The notes beneath the pieces are model-generated. The model made no database searches. It had not been told where the DNA came from and worked only from the letters and a program-made list of their open reading frames with translations. From an uncultured Azohydromonas sp. (GTDB taxonomy: Bacteria; Pseudomonadota; Gammaproteobacteria; Burkholderiales; Burkholderiaceae_C), in the NCBI RefSeq assembly GCF_937926365.1, contig NZ_CALAOH010000212.1:1-63082 (forward strand): a DNA stretch of 63,082 nucleotides, in the 5' to 3' direction. Below are positions 56,243 through 63,082 of the stretch, in pieces. The position numbers were made by a program, and so were the translations under genes. How positions within the stretch are numbered: the stretch's first letter is position 1; each line of letters opens with the position of its first letter.

Positions 56243-56313
56243 CCGTTCGTCCTGATGCTTCGATGCCTCAGCACAGGGCGCGCCCTGAGGTATCGAAGGG
56301 TCAGTCCGAACGG
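56243..56313. repeat. 71-base imperfect inverted repeat
   Basis: Two 29-base arms (24 of 29 positions complementary), ends CCGTTCG / CGAACGG and inner CCTCAG / CTGAGG, around a 13-base loop, between convergent enoyl-CoA hydratase and thioesterase genes. It resembles dispersed Burkholderiales palindromes with CCGTTCG ends and an internal CTTCGA. No second copy was seen in the window. Confidence 0.7.
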
Positions 56314-56341
56314 GTCATTTCACGAGCAAGGAAAGAGGGGC

Positions 56342-56746
56342 TCAGCCCGGCGGCAGCGGGCGCGGGCGGCCCTGCTCGTCCACGGCGACGTAGGTCAGCA
56401 CGGCCTCGGTGACCTTGAGCACCTTGCCGGCGTCGTGCAGCGGCTGCGAGTACACGGCCACGTCCACCGTGATCGAGCTGCGGCCGACGTGGATGATCTC
56501 GGCGTAGAAGCTCAGCAGGTCGCCCACGCGCACGGGCTGCTTGAAGACGAACTCCTTGACGGCGATCGTGGCGATGCGGCCCTGGGCGCGCCGCGCGGGC
56601 AGCACGGCGCCGGCCAGATCGACCTGTGCCATCACCCAGCCGCCGAAGACGTCGCCGCTGGCGTTGACGTCGGACGGCATGGGAATGACGCGCAGCACCA
56701 GCTCCTTGTCGGTGGGCAGTACGGCAGGGGATTCGGAGAGGGGCAT
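56342..56746 (-). CDS. Acyl-CoA thioesterase (YciA-like hotdog)
   Basis: 134-residue hotdog-fold thioesterase. Seen: KELVLRVIPMPSDVNASGDVFGGWVMAQVDLAGA (catalytic Asn/Asp region), RIATIAVKEFVFKQPVRVGDLLSFYAEI and VYSQPL. It hydrolyses acyl-CoA in the cytoplasm. The start is uncertain: ATG 56746 or GTG 56764, which adds six residues. The next gene starts back-to-back on the other strand. Confidence 0.9.
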   Translation of the reverse strand: MPLSESPAVLPTDKELVLRVIPMPSDVNASGDVFGGWVMAQVDLAGAVLPARRAQGRIATIAVKEFVFKQPVRVGDLLSFYAEIIHVGRSSITVDVAVYSQPLHDAGKVLKVTEAVLTYVAVDEQGRPRPLPPG

Positions 56747-56747
56747 G

Positions 56748-58619
56748 ATGGCAAGGGTTGTCACTGATCCTCACATCATGCGCGCCCTGGCCCATTCCCG
56801 CGCCGCCGACCCTGCCGACCCGTCCTCCCGCCGCTCCGACTGGGGCACCCTGCGCAAGCTGCTGCCCTACCTGTGGCACTACCGCTGGCGCGTGGGCGTG
56901 GCGCTGGCCTTCATGGTGGCGGCCAAGCTCGCCAACGTCGGCGTGCCGGTGCTGCTCAAGCAACTGGTTGATTCACTATCCATCCAACCCGGCAGCGCCG
57001 CTTCGATGCTGGTGGTGCCGGTGGGACTGCTGGTGGCCTACGCGGCGCTGCGCCTGTCCACCAGCGTGTTCACGGAGCTGCGCGAGCTGATCTTCGCGCG
57101 CGCCACCGAGGGCACGGCGCGGCGCATCTCGCTGCAGGTGTTCCGCCACCTGCACGCGCTGAGCCTGCGCTTCCACCTGGAGCGCCAGACCGGCGGCATG
57201 ACGCGCGACATCGAGCGCGGCACGCGCGCGGTGCACTCGCTGATCTCGTACTCGCTCTACAGCATCCTGCCCACGATCATCGAGGTGGCGCTGGTGCTGA
57301 CGCTGCTGGCGGTGAAGTTCGACGCCGCCTTCGCCTGGATCACGGTGGCGGCGCTGGTGTGCTACGTCGCCTTCACCATCAGCGTCACCGAGTGGCGCAC
57401 CAAGTACCGCCGCGAGATGAACCAGCTCGACTCGCAGGCGCACACCAAGGCCATCGACTCGCTGCTCAACTACGAGACGGTCAAGTACTTCAACAACGAG
57501 GACTTCGAGGCCCGGCGCTACGACACCAGCCTGGAGTCGCTGCGCAAGGCCGCGCTCAAGAGCCAGAGCACGCTCTCGCTGCTCAACAGCGGGCAGCAGC
57601 TCGTCATCGCCGTGGCGTTGGTGGCCATGCTCTGGCGCGCCACGCAGGGCGTGGTGGACGGGCGCATGACGCTGGGCGACCTGGTCATGATCAACGCCTT
57701 CATGATCCAGCTCTACATCCCGCTGAACTTCCTGGGCGTGCTGTACCGCGAGATCAAGCAATCGCTCACCGACCTGGACCGCATGTTCCACCTGCTGGAG
57801 ACGCACCGCGAGGTGGCCGACGCGCCGCAGGCGCAAGCGCTTCGGGTGAGCGACGGTTGCGTGCGCTTCGAGGAGGTCTCCTTCGCCTACGAGGCGGCGC
57901 GCCCGATCCTGCAGGGCCTGAGCTTCGAGGTGCCCGCGGGCAAGACGGTGGCGGTGGTGGGCCCTTCGGGCGCGGGCAAGTCCACGCTGGCGCGGCTGCT
58001 CTACCGCTTCTACGACGTGGGCGCGGGGCGCATCACCATCGACGGGCAGGACATCCGCCAGGTGACGCAGGCCAGCCTGCGCCAGGCCATCGGCATCGTC
58101 CCGCAGGACACGGTGCTGTTCAACGACACGGTGGAATACAACATCGCCTACGGCCGCCCCGGCGCCAGCCGCGCCGAGGTGGAGGCGGCGGCCCGCGCCG
58201 CGCGCATCCACGACTTCATCGCCGCCACGCCCAAGGGCTACGACACCATGGTGGGCGAGCGCGGGCTCAAGCTCTCCGGCGGCGAGAAGCAGCGCGTGGC
58301 CATCGCGCGCACGCTGCTGAAGAACCCGCCGATCCTGATCTTCGACGAGGCCACCTCGGCGCTGGACTCGGCCAACGAGCGCGCCATCCAGGCCGAGCTC
58401 AAGAGCGCCGCGCAGGGCAAGACGGCACTGGTGATCGCGCACCGGCTCTCCACGGTGGTGGATGCGCACCGCATCCTGGTGATGGAGCAGGGCCGCATCG
58501 TGGAGCAGGGCACGCATGCCGAGCTGCTGGCGCAGCAGGGGCGCTACGCGCGCATGTGGCGGCTGCAGCAAAGCGGCGGGGAGGACGCCATCGACGCGCC
58601 CGGCGGCCGGGTGGCCTGA
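56748..58619 (+). CDS. ABC exporter, Atm1/heavy-metal-tolerance type
   Basis: 623-residue half-transporter with fused membrane and ATPase domains. Seen: six membrane segments between about 50 and 320, the Atm1-type glutathione-site region (NSGQQLVIAVALVAMLW, MTLGDLVMINAFMIQLYIPLNFLG), then Walker A VVGPSGAGKSTLARLLYR, signature LKLSGGEKQRVAIARTLLK, Walker B ILIFDEATSALDS and H-loop VIAHRLSTV. Known relatives export glutathione conjugates or metals. GGAGAG seven bases upstream supports ATG 56748; ATG 56778 is the alternative (613 residues). Confidence 0.92.
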   Translation: MARVVTDPHIMRALAHSRAADPADPSSRRSDWGTLRKLLPYLWHYRWRVGVALAFMVAAKLANVGVPVLLKQLVDSLSIQPGSAASMLVVPVGLLVAYAALRLSTSVFTELRELIFARATEGTARRISLQVFRHLHALSLRFHLERQTGGMTRDIERGTRAVHSLISYSLYSILPTIIEVALVLTLLAVKFDAAFAWITVAALVCYVAFTISVTEWRTKYRREMNQLDSQAHTKAIDSLLNYETVKYFNNEDFEARRYDTSLESLRKAALKSQSTLSLLNSGQQLVIAVALVAMLWRATQGVVDGRMTLGDLVMINAFMIQLYIPLNFLGVLYREIKQSLTDLDRMFHLLETHREVADAPQAQALRVSDGCVRFEEVSFAYEAARPILQGLSFEVPAGKTVAVVGPSGAGKSTLARLLYRFYDVGAGRITIDGQDIRQVTQASLRQAIGIVPQDTVLFNDTVEYNIAYGRPGASRAEVEAAARAARIHDFIAATPKGYDTMVGERGLKLSGGEKQRVAIARTLLKNPPILIFDEATSALDSANERAIQAELKSAAQGKTALVIAHRLSTVVDAHRILVMEQGRIVEQGTHAELLAQQGRYARMWRLQQSGGEDAIDAPGGRVA

Positions 58620-58628
58620 GCTGGCGCC

Positions 58629-58634
58629 TAGAAT
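58629..58634 (+). promoter_or_regulatory. -10 element TAGAAT of gltI
   Basis: TAGAAT lies 43 bases before the gltI ATG, leaving a normal leader that carries AAGGAG before the start codon. No good -35 is visible. Confidence 0.4.
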
Positions 58635-58676
58635 GCCTTTCACAATCTTTACTCACTCCATCATCAAGGAGCCTGC

Positions 58677-59573
58677 ATGAAGAAGACCCTGCTCGTCGCC
58701 GCGATCCTGGTGGCAGCCGGTGCCGCACAAGCCCAGTCCGACACGCTCAAGAAGGCGAAGGACACGGGCACCATCACCCTGGGCGTGCGTGAATCCTCGG
58801 GCGTGCTGTCCTACACCCTGGGCGGTTCCAAGTACGTGGGCTACCACGTGGCCATCTGCGAGAAGGCCGTCGAGAACATCGAGAAGGCCATTGGCCGCCG
58901 CCTGGAGATCAAGTACCAGCCCGTGACCTCGCAGAACCGCATTCCGCTGGTGCAGAACGGCACCGTGGACCTGGAGTGCGGCTCCACCACCAACAACCTC
59001 GCGCGCCAGAAGGACGTGGCTTTCGCCAACACCACCTTCGTCGAGGAAGTGCGCATGGCCGCCAAGGCCTCCTCGGGCATCAAGTCGGTGACCGACCTCA
59101 AGGGCAAGACGGTGGCCACCACCACCGGCACGACCTCGGTGCAGACGCTGCGCCGCCACAAGCGCGCCGAAGGCGTGGACTTCAAGGAGGTCTTCGGCAA
59201 GGACCACGCCGACAGCTTCCTGCTGGTGGACAGCGGCCGCGCCGACGTCTTCGTCATGGACAGCAGCCTGCTCGCCGGCCTGATCGCGCGCAGCAAGAAC
59301 CCCGCGGACTTCAAGATCGTGGGCGAGCCGCTGTCCGTCGAGCCCATCGCCATCATGATGCGCAAGGAGGACGAGGGCCTGAAGAAGATTGTCAACTCGA
59401 CCATCGCCGACATGGTCAAGTCCGGCGAGATCAACAAGCTCTACGACAAGTGGTTCATGCAGCCCACGCCGCCCACCGGCGCCAAGGTCAACCTGCCCAT
59501 GAGCAACCTGCTCAAGGAGGCGCTGAAGAACCCCAACGACAAGCCGGCCGAGGAATACGCCAAGAAGGTGTGA
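58677..59573 (+). CDS. gltI: Glutamate/aspartate ABC transporter, periplasmic binding protein
   Basis: 298-residue solute-binding protein. Seen: signal peptide MKKTLLVAAILVAAGAAQAQS, then SGVLSYTLGGSKYVGYHVAICEKAVENI, TVDLECGSTTNNLARQKDVAFANTTF, KGKTVATTTGTTSVQTLRR and ADVFVMDSSLLAGL: the DEBP/GltI pattern. AAGGAG precedes the ATG. First gene of gltIJKL; a terminator between it and gltJ should make it the most abundant product. Confidence 0.95.
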   Translation: MKKTLLVAAILVAAGAAQAQSDTLKKAKDTGTITLGVRESSGVLSYTLGGSKYVGYHVAICEKAVENIEKAIGRRLEIKYQPVTSQNRIPLVQNGTVDLECGSTTNNLARQKDVAFANTTFVEEVRMAAKASSGIKSVTDLKGKTVATTTGTTSVQTLRRHKRAEGVDFKEVFGKDHADSFLLVDSGRADVFVMDSSLLAGLIARSKNPADFKIVGEPLSVEPIAIMMRKEDEGLKKIVNSTIADMVKSGEINKLYDKWFMQPTPPTGAKVNLPMSNLLKEALKNPNDKPAEEYAKKV

Positions 59574-59612
59574 GCACGGGCCGCACGGCCGTGACGGCAA
59601 GGCAGTAGCCAC

Positions 59613-59652
59613 AGGCGCGGAAGGACGCTCAACCCGTCTTCCGCGCCTTTTT
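59613..59652 (+). terminator. Terminator between gltI and gltJ
   Basis: Perfect 11-bp stem AGGCGCGGAAG / CTTCCGCGCCT (59613-59623, 59638-59648) with a 14-base loop and a TTTTC tail, 40 bases after the gltI stop and before gltJ. Partial read-through would give high binding protein and lower permease levels. Confidence 0.8.
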
Positions 59653-59695
59653 CATGGTGCCGCCGCGCGCGGCGCCGGCAACGGGAGAAGAAGAA

Positions 59696-60442
59696 ATGGC
59701 GACCTGGGACTGGCAGGTGTTCTGCCGGAACACCCTTGACGGCGAGGTGGTGCCGCGCTGTTTCGGCAGCAACGGCGACATCACCTACCTGGACTGGATG
59801 CTCTCGGCCTGGGGCTGGACGCTGTCGGTGGCGCTGCTGGCGCTGCTGGTGGCGCTGGCGGTGGGCTCCCTCATCGGCATCCTGCGCACCACGCCCAGCC
59901 GCGCGCTGGTGCTCCTGGGCAACGCCTGGACGGAGCTGTTCCGCAACGTCCCGCTGCTGGTGCAGCTCTTCCTCTGGTACCACGTGCTGCCGGCGCTCAT
60001 CCCGCCGCTGCAGTCCTTTCCCAGCTTCATCCTGGTGGTGTTCGCGCTGGGCTTCTTCACCTCCGCGCGCGTGTCGGAACAGGTGCGGGCGGGCATCCAG
60101 GCCCTGCCGCGCGGGCAGCGCTACGCCGGACTGGCGCTGGGGCTGACGCTGCCCCAGACCTACCGCTACGTGCTGCTGCCCATGGCCTTTCGCATCGTCA
60201 TCCCGCCGCTGACCAGCGAGAGCATGAACATCATCAAGAACTCGGCCGTGGCCTTCGCCGTGTCCATCGCCGAGCTCACCATGTTCGCGATGCAGGCGCA
60301 GGAGGAGACCTCGCGCGGCGTGGAGATCTACCTGGCGGTGACGGCGCTGTATTTCATCTCCGCGCTGCTGGTCAACCGCATCGCGCTGTTCATCGAGCGG
60401 CGGCTGCAGATCCCGGGCACGGCCCTCGGGGGGGGCAAGTGA
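59696..60442 (+). CDS. gltJ: Glutamate/aspartate ABC transporter permease GltJ
   Basis: 248-residue inner-membrane permease of the HisM/GltJ family. Seen: hydrophobic helices (WTLSVALLALLVALAVGSLIGIL, FILVVFALGFFTSARVSEQVRAGIQ), the EAA-like loop ALPRGQRYAGLALGLTLPQTYRYVLLPMAFR and NIIKNSAVAFAVSIAEL. GGGAG precedes the ATG at 59696. It overlaps gltK at TGATG. Confidence 0.95.
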   Translation: MATWDWQVFCRNTLDGEVVPRCFGSNGDITYLDWMLSAWGWTLSVALLALLVALAVGSLIGILRTTPSRALVLLGNAWTELFRNVPLLVQLFLWYHVLPALIPPLQSFPSFILVVFALGFFTSARVSEQVRAGIQALPRGQRYAGLALGLTLPQTYRYVLLPMAFRIVIPPLTSESMNIIKNSAVAFAVSIAELTMFAMQAQEETSRGVEIYLAVTALYFISALLVNRIALFIERRLQIPGTALGGGK

Positions 60443-61110
60443 TGTTGAACCTCGACTTCTCCTTCCTGGGCTGGGACGTCGTCACCGGTTTCGTCCTCAA
60501 GGGCCTGCTGTTCTCGCTGCAGCTCACGCTGGTGGCGATGATCGGCGGCATCGTCATCGGCACGCTGCTGGCGCTGATGCGGCTCTCGGGCCGCAAGTGG
60601 CTGGTGGTGCCGGCGCAGCTGTACGTGGACACGCTGCGCTCCATCCCGCTGGTGATGGTGATCCTGTGGTTCTTCCTGCTCATCCCGCTGCTGACCGGCC
60701 GGCCGCTGGGCGCGGAGGTCTCGGCCATGATCACCTTCACCGTGTTCGAGGCCGCGTACTACTCGGAGATCATGCGCGCGGGCATCCAGAGCGTGCCGCG
60801 CGGGCAGGTCTACGCCGGCTACGCCATGGGCATGAGCTACAAGCAGACCATGCAGCTGGTGGTGCTGCCGCAGGCCTTCCGCAACATGCTGCCGGTGCTG
60901 CTGACGCAGACCATCATCCTGTTCCAGGACACCAGCCTGGTGTATGCCATCGGCGCCTACGACCTGCTCAAGGGCTTCGAGGTCGCCGGCAAGAACTTCA
61001 ACCGCCCCGTGGAAACCTACCTCACGGCGGCGGTCGTCTACTTCGTGATCTGCTTCTCGCTGTCGATGCTGGTCAAGCGGCTGCAGAAGAAGATCGCCAT
61101 CATCCGTTGA
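60442..61110 (+). CDS. gltK: Glutamate/aspartate ABC transporter permease GltK
   Basis: 222-residue permease partner of GltJ. Seen: VTGFVLKGLLFSLQLTLVAMIGGIVIGTLLAL, FRN-type segment DTLRSIPLVMVILWFFLLIP, and the EAA loop SVPRGQVYAGYAMGMSYKQTMQLVVLPQAFRNMLP, then QDTSLVYAIGAYDLLKG. ATG 60442 overlaps the gltJ stop; GTG 60439 is an alternative. gltL follows after 12 bases. Confidence 0.95.
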   Translation: MLNLDFSFLGWDVVTGFVLKGLLFSLQLTLVAMIGGIVIGTLLALMRLSGRKWLVVPAQLYVDTLRSIPLVMVILWFFLLIPLLTGRPLGAEVSAMITFTVFEAAYYSEIMRAGIQSVPRGQVYAGYAMGMSYKQTMQLVVLPQAFRNMLPVLLTQTIILFQDTSLVYAIGAYDLLKGFEVAGKNFNRPVETYLTAAVVYFVICFSLSMLVKRLQKKIAIIR

Positions 61111-61122
61111 GGGGGCATCCTC

Positions 61123-61857
61123 ATGATCGAGATCAAGAACGTCAGCAAGTGGTACGGCAGCTTCCAGGTGCTCACCGACTGCACCACCAGCATCCAGAAG
61201 GGTGAAGTCGTGGTGGTGTGCGGCCCTTCGGGCTCGGGCAAGTCCACCCTGATCAAGACCGTCAACGCGCTGGAGCCCTTCCAGAAGGGCGACATCATCG
61301 TCAACGGCGTGAGCATCGCCGACCCCAAGACCGACCTGCCCAAGCTGCGCAGCCACGTCGGCATGGTGTTCCAGCACTTCGAGTTGTTCCCGCACCTGTC
61401 GGTGACGGAGAACCTCACGCTGGCGCAGATCAAGGTGCTGGGCCGCAGCAAGGACGACGCGATCAAGCGCGGCCTGAAGATGCTCGACCGCGTGGGCCTG
61501 ACGGCGCACAAGGACAAGTTTCCCGGCCAGCTCTCCGGTGGCCAGCAGCAGCGCGTGGCCATCGCGCGCGCGCTGTCCATGGACCCGATCGTGATGCTCT
61601 TCGACGAGCCCACCTCGGCGCTGGACCCGGAGATGGTCGGCGAGGTGCTGGACGTGATGGTGCAGCTCGCCAACGAGGGCATGACCATGATGTGCGTCAC
61701 GCACGAGATGGGCTTCGCGCGCAAGGTCAGCCACCGCGTGATCTTCATGGACCAGGGCAAGATCATCGAGGACTGCGGCAAGGACGAGTTCTTCGGCAAC
61801 CCCGACGCGCGCTCGCCGCGGGCCAAGGACTTCCTGTCCAAGATCCTGAACCACTGA
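61123..61857 (+). CDS. gltL: Glutamate/aspartate ABC transporter ATPase GltL
   Basis: 244-residue ATPase energising GltIJK import. Seen: Walker A VCGPSGSGKSTLIKTVNALE, Q-loop VGMVFQHFELFPHLSV, signature LSGGQQQRVAIARAL, Walker B VMLFDEPTSALDPEM and H-loop CVTHEMGFARKV. Last gene of the operon; followed by REP-like palindromes instead of a clear terminator. Confidence 0.96.
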   Translation: MIEIKNVSKWYGSFQVLTDCTTSIQKGEVVVVCGPSGSGKSTLIKTVNALEPFQKGDIIVNGVSIADPKTDLPKLRSHVGMVFQHFELFPHLSVTENLTLAQIKVLGRSKDDAIKRGLKMLDRVGLTAHKDKFPGQLSGGQQQRVAIARALSMDPIVMLFDEPTSALDPEMVGEVLDVMVQLANEGMTMMCVTHEMGFARKVSHRVIFMDQGKIIEDCGKDEFFGNPDARSPRAKDFLSKILNH

Positions 61858-61887
61858 CCTCCTTCCTGACGGTGAGTCAAGAAGCTT

Positions 61888-61971
61888 CGTCACACCCGCG
61901 CAGGCGGGTGTCCACGAGCACCGGGCGGCATCCTGGCGCACGTGGATGGCGCGCCTGCGCGGGCATGACGG
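61888..61971. repeat. REP-like palindromes, two diverged copies in opposite order
   Basis: First copy: CGTCACACCCGC-GCAG-GCGGGTGTCCACG with an 8-bp core stem (61892-61911). Second copy: its right arm GCCTGCGCGGGCATGACGG at 61953-61971 is the exact reverse complement of 19 bases of the copy at 20529. They fill the 238-base gap between gltL and the final lipoprotein gene. Confidence 0.7.
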
Positions 61972-62095
61972 GCTACCACCCCGCCCGCCGCCGCGCTTTG
62001 AACCCCCGGCGCTGCGGCCGCAACTGAGACAGGCATTCCAAGGCGCGCGTCCGTCGCGCCGCTCCCGTGGCCGCGAGGCCGAAAGGTTGCCTGTC

Positions 62096-63082
62096 ATGAC
62101 CCACCCGCCGCTGCTGCACCGCGCCCGCACCGCGCTGTCCCTGGCCGCCGCCGCGATGCTGGCCGCCTGTGCGGCCACCGCCCCCGAGCCCGCCGGCCCG
62201 CCGCCCAGCGGCCGCCCGGTGGAGGACTTCTCGGCCGGGCTGCGCTGCATGGACGACCTGCTGCTGGACCACGGCGTGCGCGATCTGCCCCTGGCCGTGA
62301 GCGAGCCGCCCGACAGCGGCGGGCGCCAGTCCGTGGTGCCGCGCGACCTGCTGCAAAGCACCCTCAACACCATGTCCAGGCGCAGCCGCGCGCTGCGCGT
62401 GACGGTGGCGGGCACCGCCGCGCAGGGCGGCGCCGGCACGGTGGTGCAGGGCGGGGTGCAGCGGCCCGATGCCGCCACGCGCGCCGTCACGCTGGGGCTG
62501 CTGTCGGCGCAGGACCGCAGCGTGCTGCCCGATGCCGCCGCCACCCAGCGCGCCACGCTGCACGGGGACGTGGCGCAGATCCGCAGCTTCGGCCAGTCCT
62601 TCATCGTGCCCGCGCGCGGCGGCGACGCGCAGGCCGTGCGCGCGGCCACGGAAGCGGCCGGCATCCAGCTCGTGGGCCGGCTCACGCGCGTGCCCTACTG
62701 GAGCTGCCTGGGCGCGGAGGCCGAGCATCCGGAGGTGGAAGCCGAGATCCGCGACTGGTACGACAACCTCGCGGCCCGGCCCAAGGACCTCATCGGCTGG
62801 TTCCAGAACCAACTGCGCGTGCGCGGCGTCTATGGCGGGCCGGCCGACGGCGTGGTCAACGCGCAGACCAAGGAGGCCGTCGCGCGCTACCGCGAGGCGC
62901 TGGGCCTGTCGCGCGAGCCCAAGCTCACGCACGACTTCCTGCGCGCCTACCTGCGCGCCGACCACCGGCAGATCGCGGCGCGCACCGCTGCGGCGGGCGC
63001 ACCGGTCTCCACCGCGCAGGCCCCTGCGCCCGCACCGGCACCTGCTGCGGCCGTGGCCAAGGCGGCCGCGCCTGCCGCCCCG
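62096..63082 (+). CDS. Lipoprotein with peptidoglycan-binding-like segment, 3' truncated by the window
   Basis: 329 residues from ATG 62096 to the window edge without a stop. Seen: lipobox LAAC with Cys25; a CsgG/LpoB-like N-terminal domain (GLRCMDDLLLDHGVRDLPLAVSE, STLNTMSRRSRALRVTVAG, DVAQIRSFGQSFIVPARG); a helix-rich peptidoglycan-binding-like segment near residues 230-285 (LIGWFQNQLRVRGVYGGPADGVVNAQTKEAVARYREALG); then an Ala/Pro-rich linker at the edge. Probably outer-membrane anchored. A further C-terminal domain may lie beyond the window. Confidence 0.75.
   Translation, partial: MTHPPLLHRARTALSLAAAAMLAACAATAPEPAGPPPSGRPVEDFSAGLRCMDDLLLDHGVRDLPLAVSEPPDSGGRQSVVPRDLLQSTLNTMSRRSRALRVTVAGTAAQGGAGTVVQGGVQRPDAATRAVTLGLLSAQDRSVLPDAAATQRATLHGDVAQIRSFGQSFIVPARGGDAQAVRAATEAAGIQLVGRLTRVPYWSCLGAEAEHPEVEAEIRDWYDNLAARPKDLIGWFQNQLRVRGVYGGPADGVVNAQTKEAVARYREALGLSREPKLTHDFLRAYLRADHRQIAARTAAAGAPVSTAQAPAPAPAPAAAVAKAAAPAAP

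Overview
The window is about 63 kb of GC-rich, gene-dense chromosome from a betaproteobacterium, most likely Burkholderiales and close to Comamonadaceae. The evidence is the overall gene order (gltBD, the mla operon, ibaG-murA-hisGDCBHAF, the mutY-mutM-lolB-ispE-prs-rplY-pth-coaD-rsmD block, recN-nadK-hrcA, gltIJKL) and protein sequences typical of that group. Hand counts of single 60-base lines give about 72% GC in housekeeping genes. The species cannot be named from the sequence.

Layout. 1-3015: end of gltB and all of gltD (ammonia assimilation), closed by a strong terminator. 3204-7173: mlaFEDACB, phospholipid transport for outer-membrane asymmetry, also closed by a terminator. 7256-13081: sugar-phosphate genes. 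zwf and an RpiR/HexR-like regulator run leftward, and tal-pgi-HAD run rightward from a shared intergenic region. That region holds a perfect TGTAAC-CGA-GTTACA palindrome just downstream of a sigma70-like zwf promoter. 13109-18706: two hydrolases (DUF2817, M20), a molybdopterin oxidoreductase and a lipoprotein zinc aminopeptidase. 18817-20507: an ABC-2 transporter. 20686-28377: ibaG, murA and hisG-D-C-B-H-A-F, but no hisI or hisE. 28374-39202: rsmD, coaD, a ferredoxin, pth, rplY, prs, tRNA-Gln, ispE, lolB, a TPR protein, mutM, a protein resembling a GTPase-less dynamin C-terminus, and mutY. 39212-44435: LON-domain protein, rapZ, recN, nadK, hrcA.

44469-46804 is the most unusual stretch. A CAT-anticodon tRNA is followed directly by a two-gene, lower-GC module: an SMC/RecF/OLD-type AAA ATPase overlapped by four bases with a PIN-domain nuclease. 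Past its end lies a short region resembling degenerate mobile DNA. I regard this ATPase-PIN pair as the best candidate for an undescribed system, probably anti-phage or anti-plasmid defence. The function is inferred from domain pairing and context only.

46805-56746 is accessory and regulatory: DoxX with a divergent LysR regulator, a REC-PAS response regulator with a large CHASE3/GAF/PAS histidine kinase, small envelope and stress proteins (DUF4142, host-attachment-like protein, glycine-zipper lipoprotein), an HNH endonuclease, an enoyl-CoA hydratase and a thioesterase. 56748-61857 holds an Atm1-type ABC exporter and the glutamate/aspartate importer gltIJKL, with a terminator between gltI and gltJ. 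The window ends inside a lipoprotein gene carrying a peptidoglycan-binding-like segment.

Many operons are tightly packed with ATGA-type overlaps. Several genes (18817, 20686, 36097, 43416) have a TAnAAT-like -10 element only 7-9 bases before the start codon and no Shine-Dalgarno sequence, which suggests leaderless transcripts. No CRISPR array, complete insertion sequence, rRNA or replication origin was seen. No gap between genes exceeds about 300 bases.
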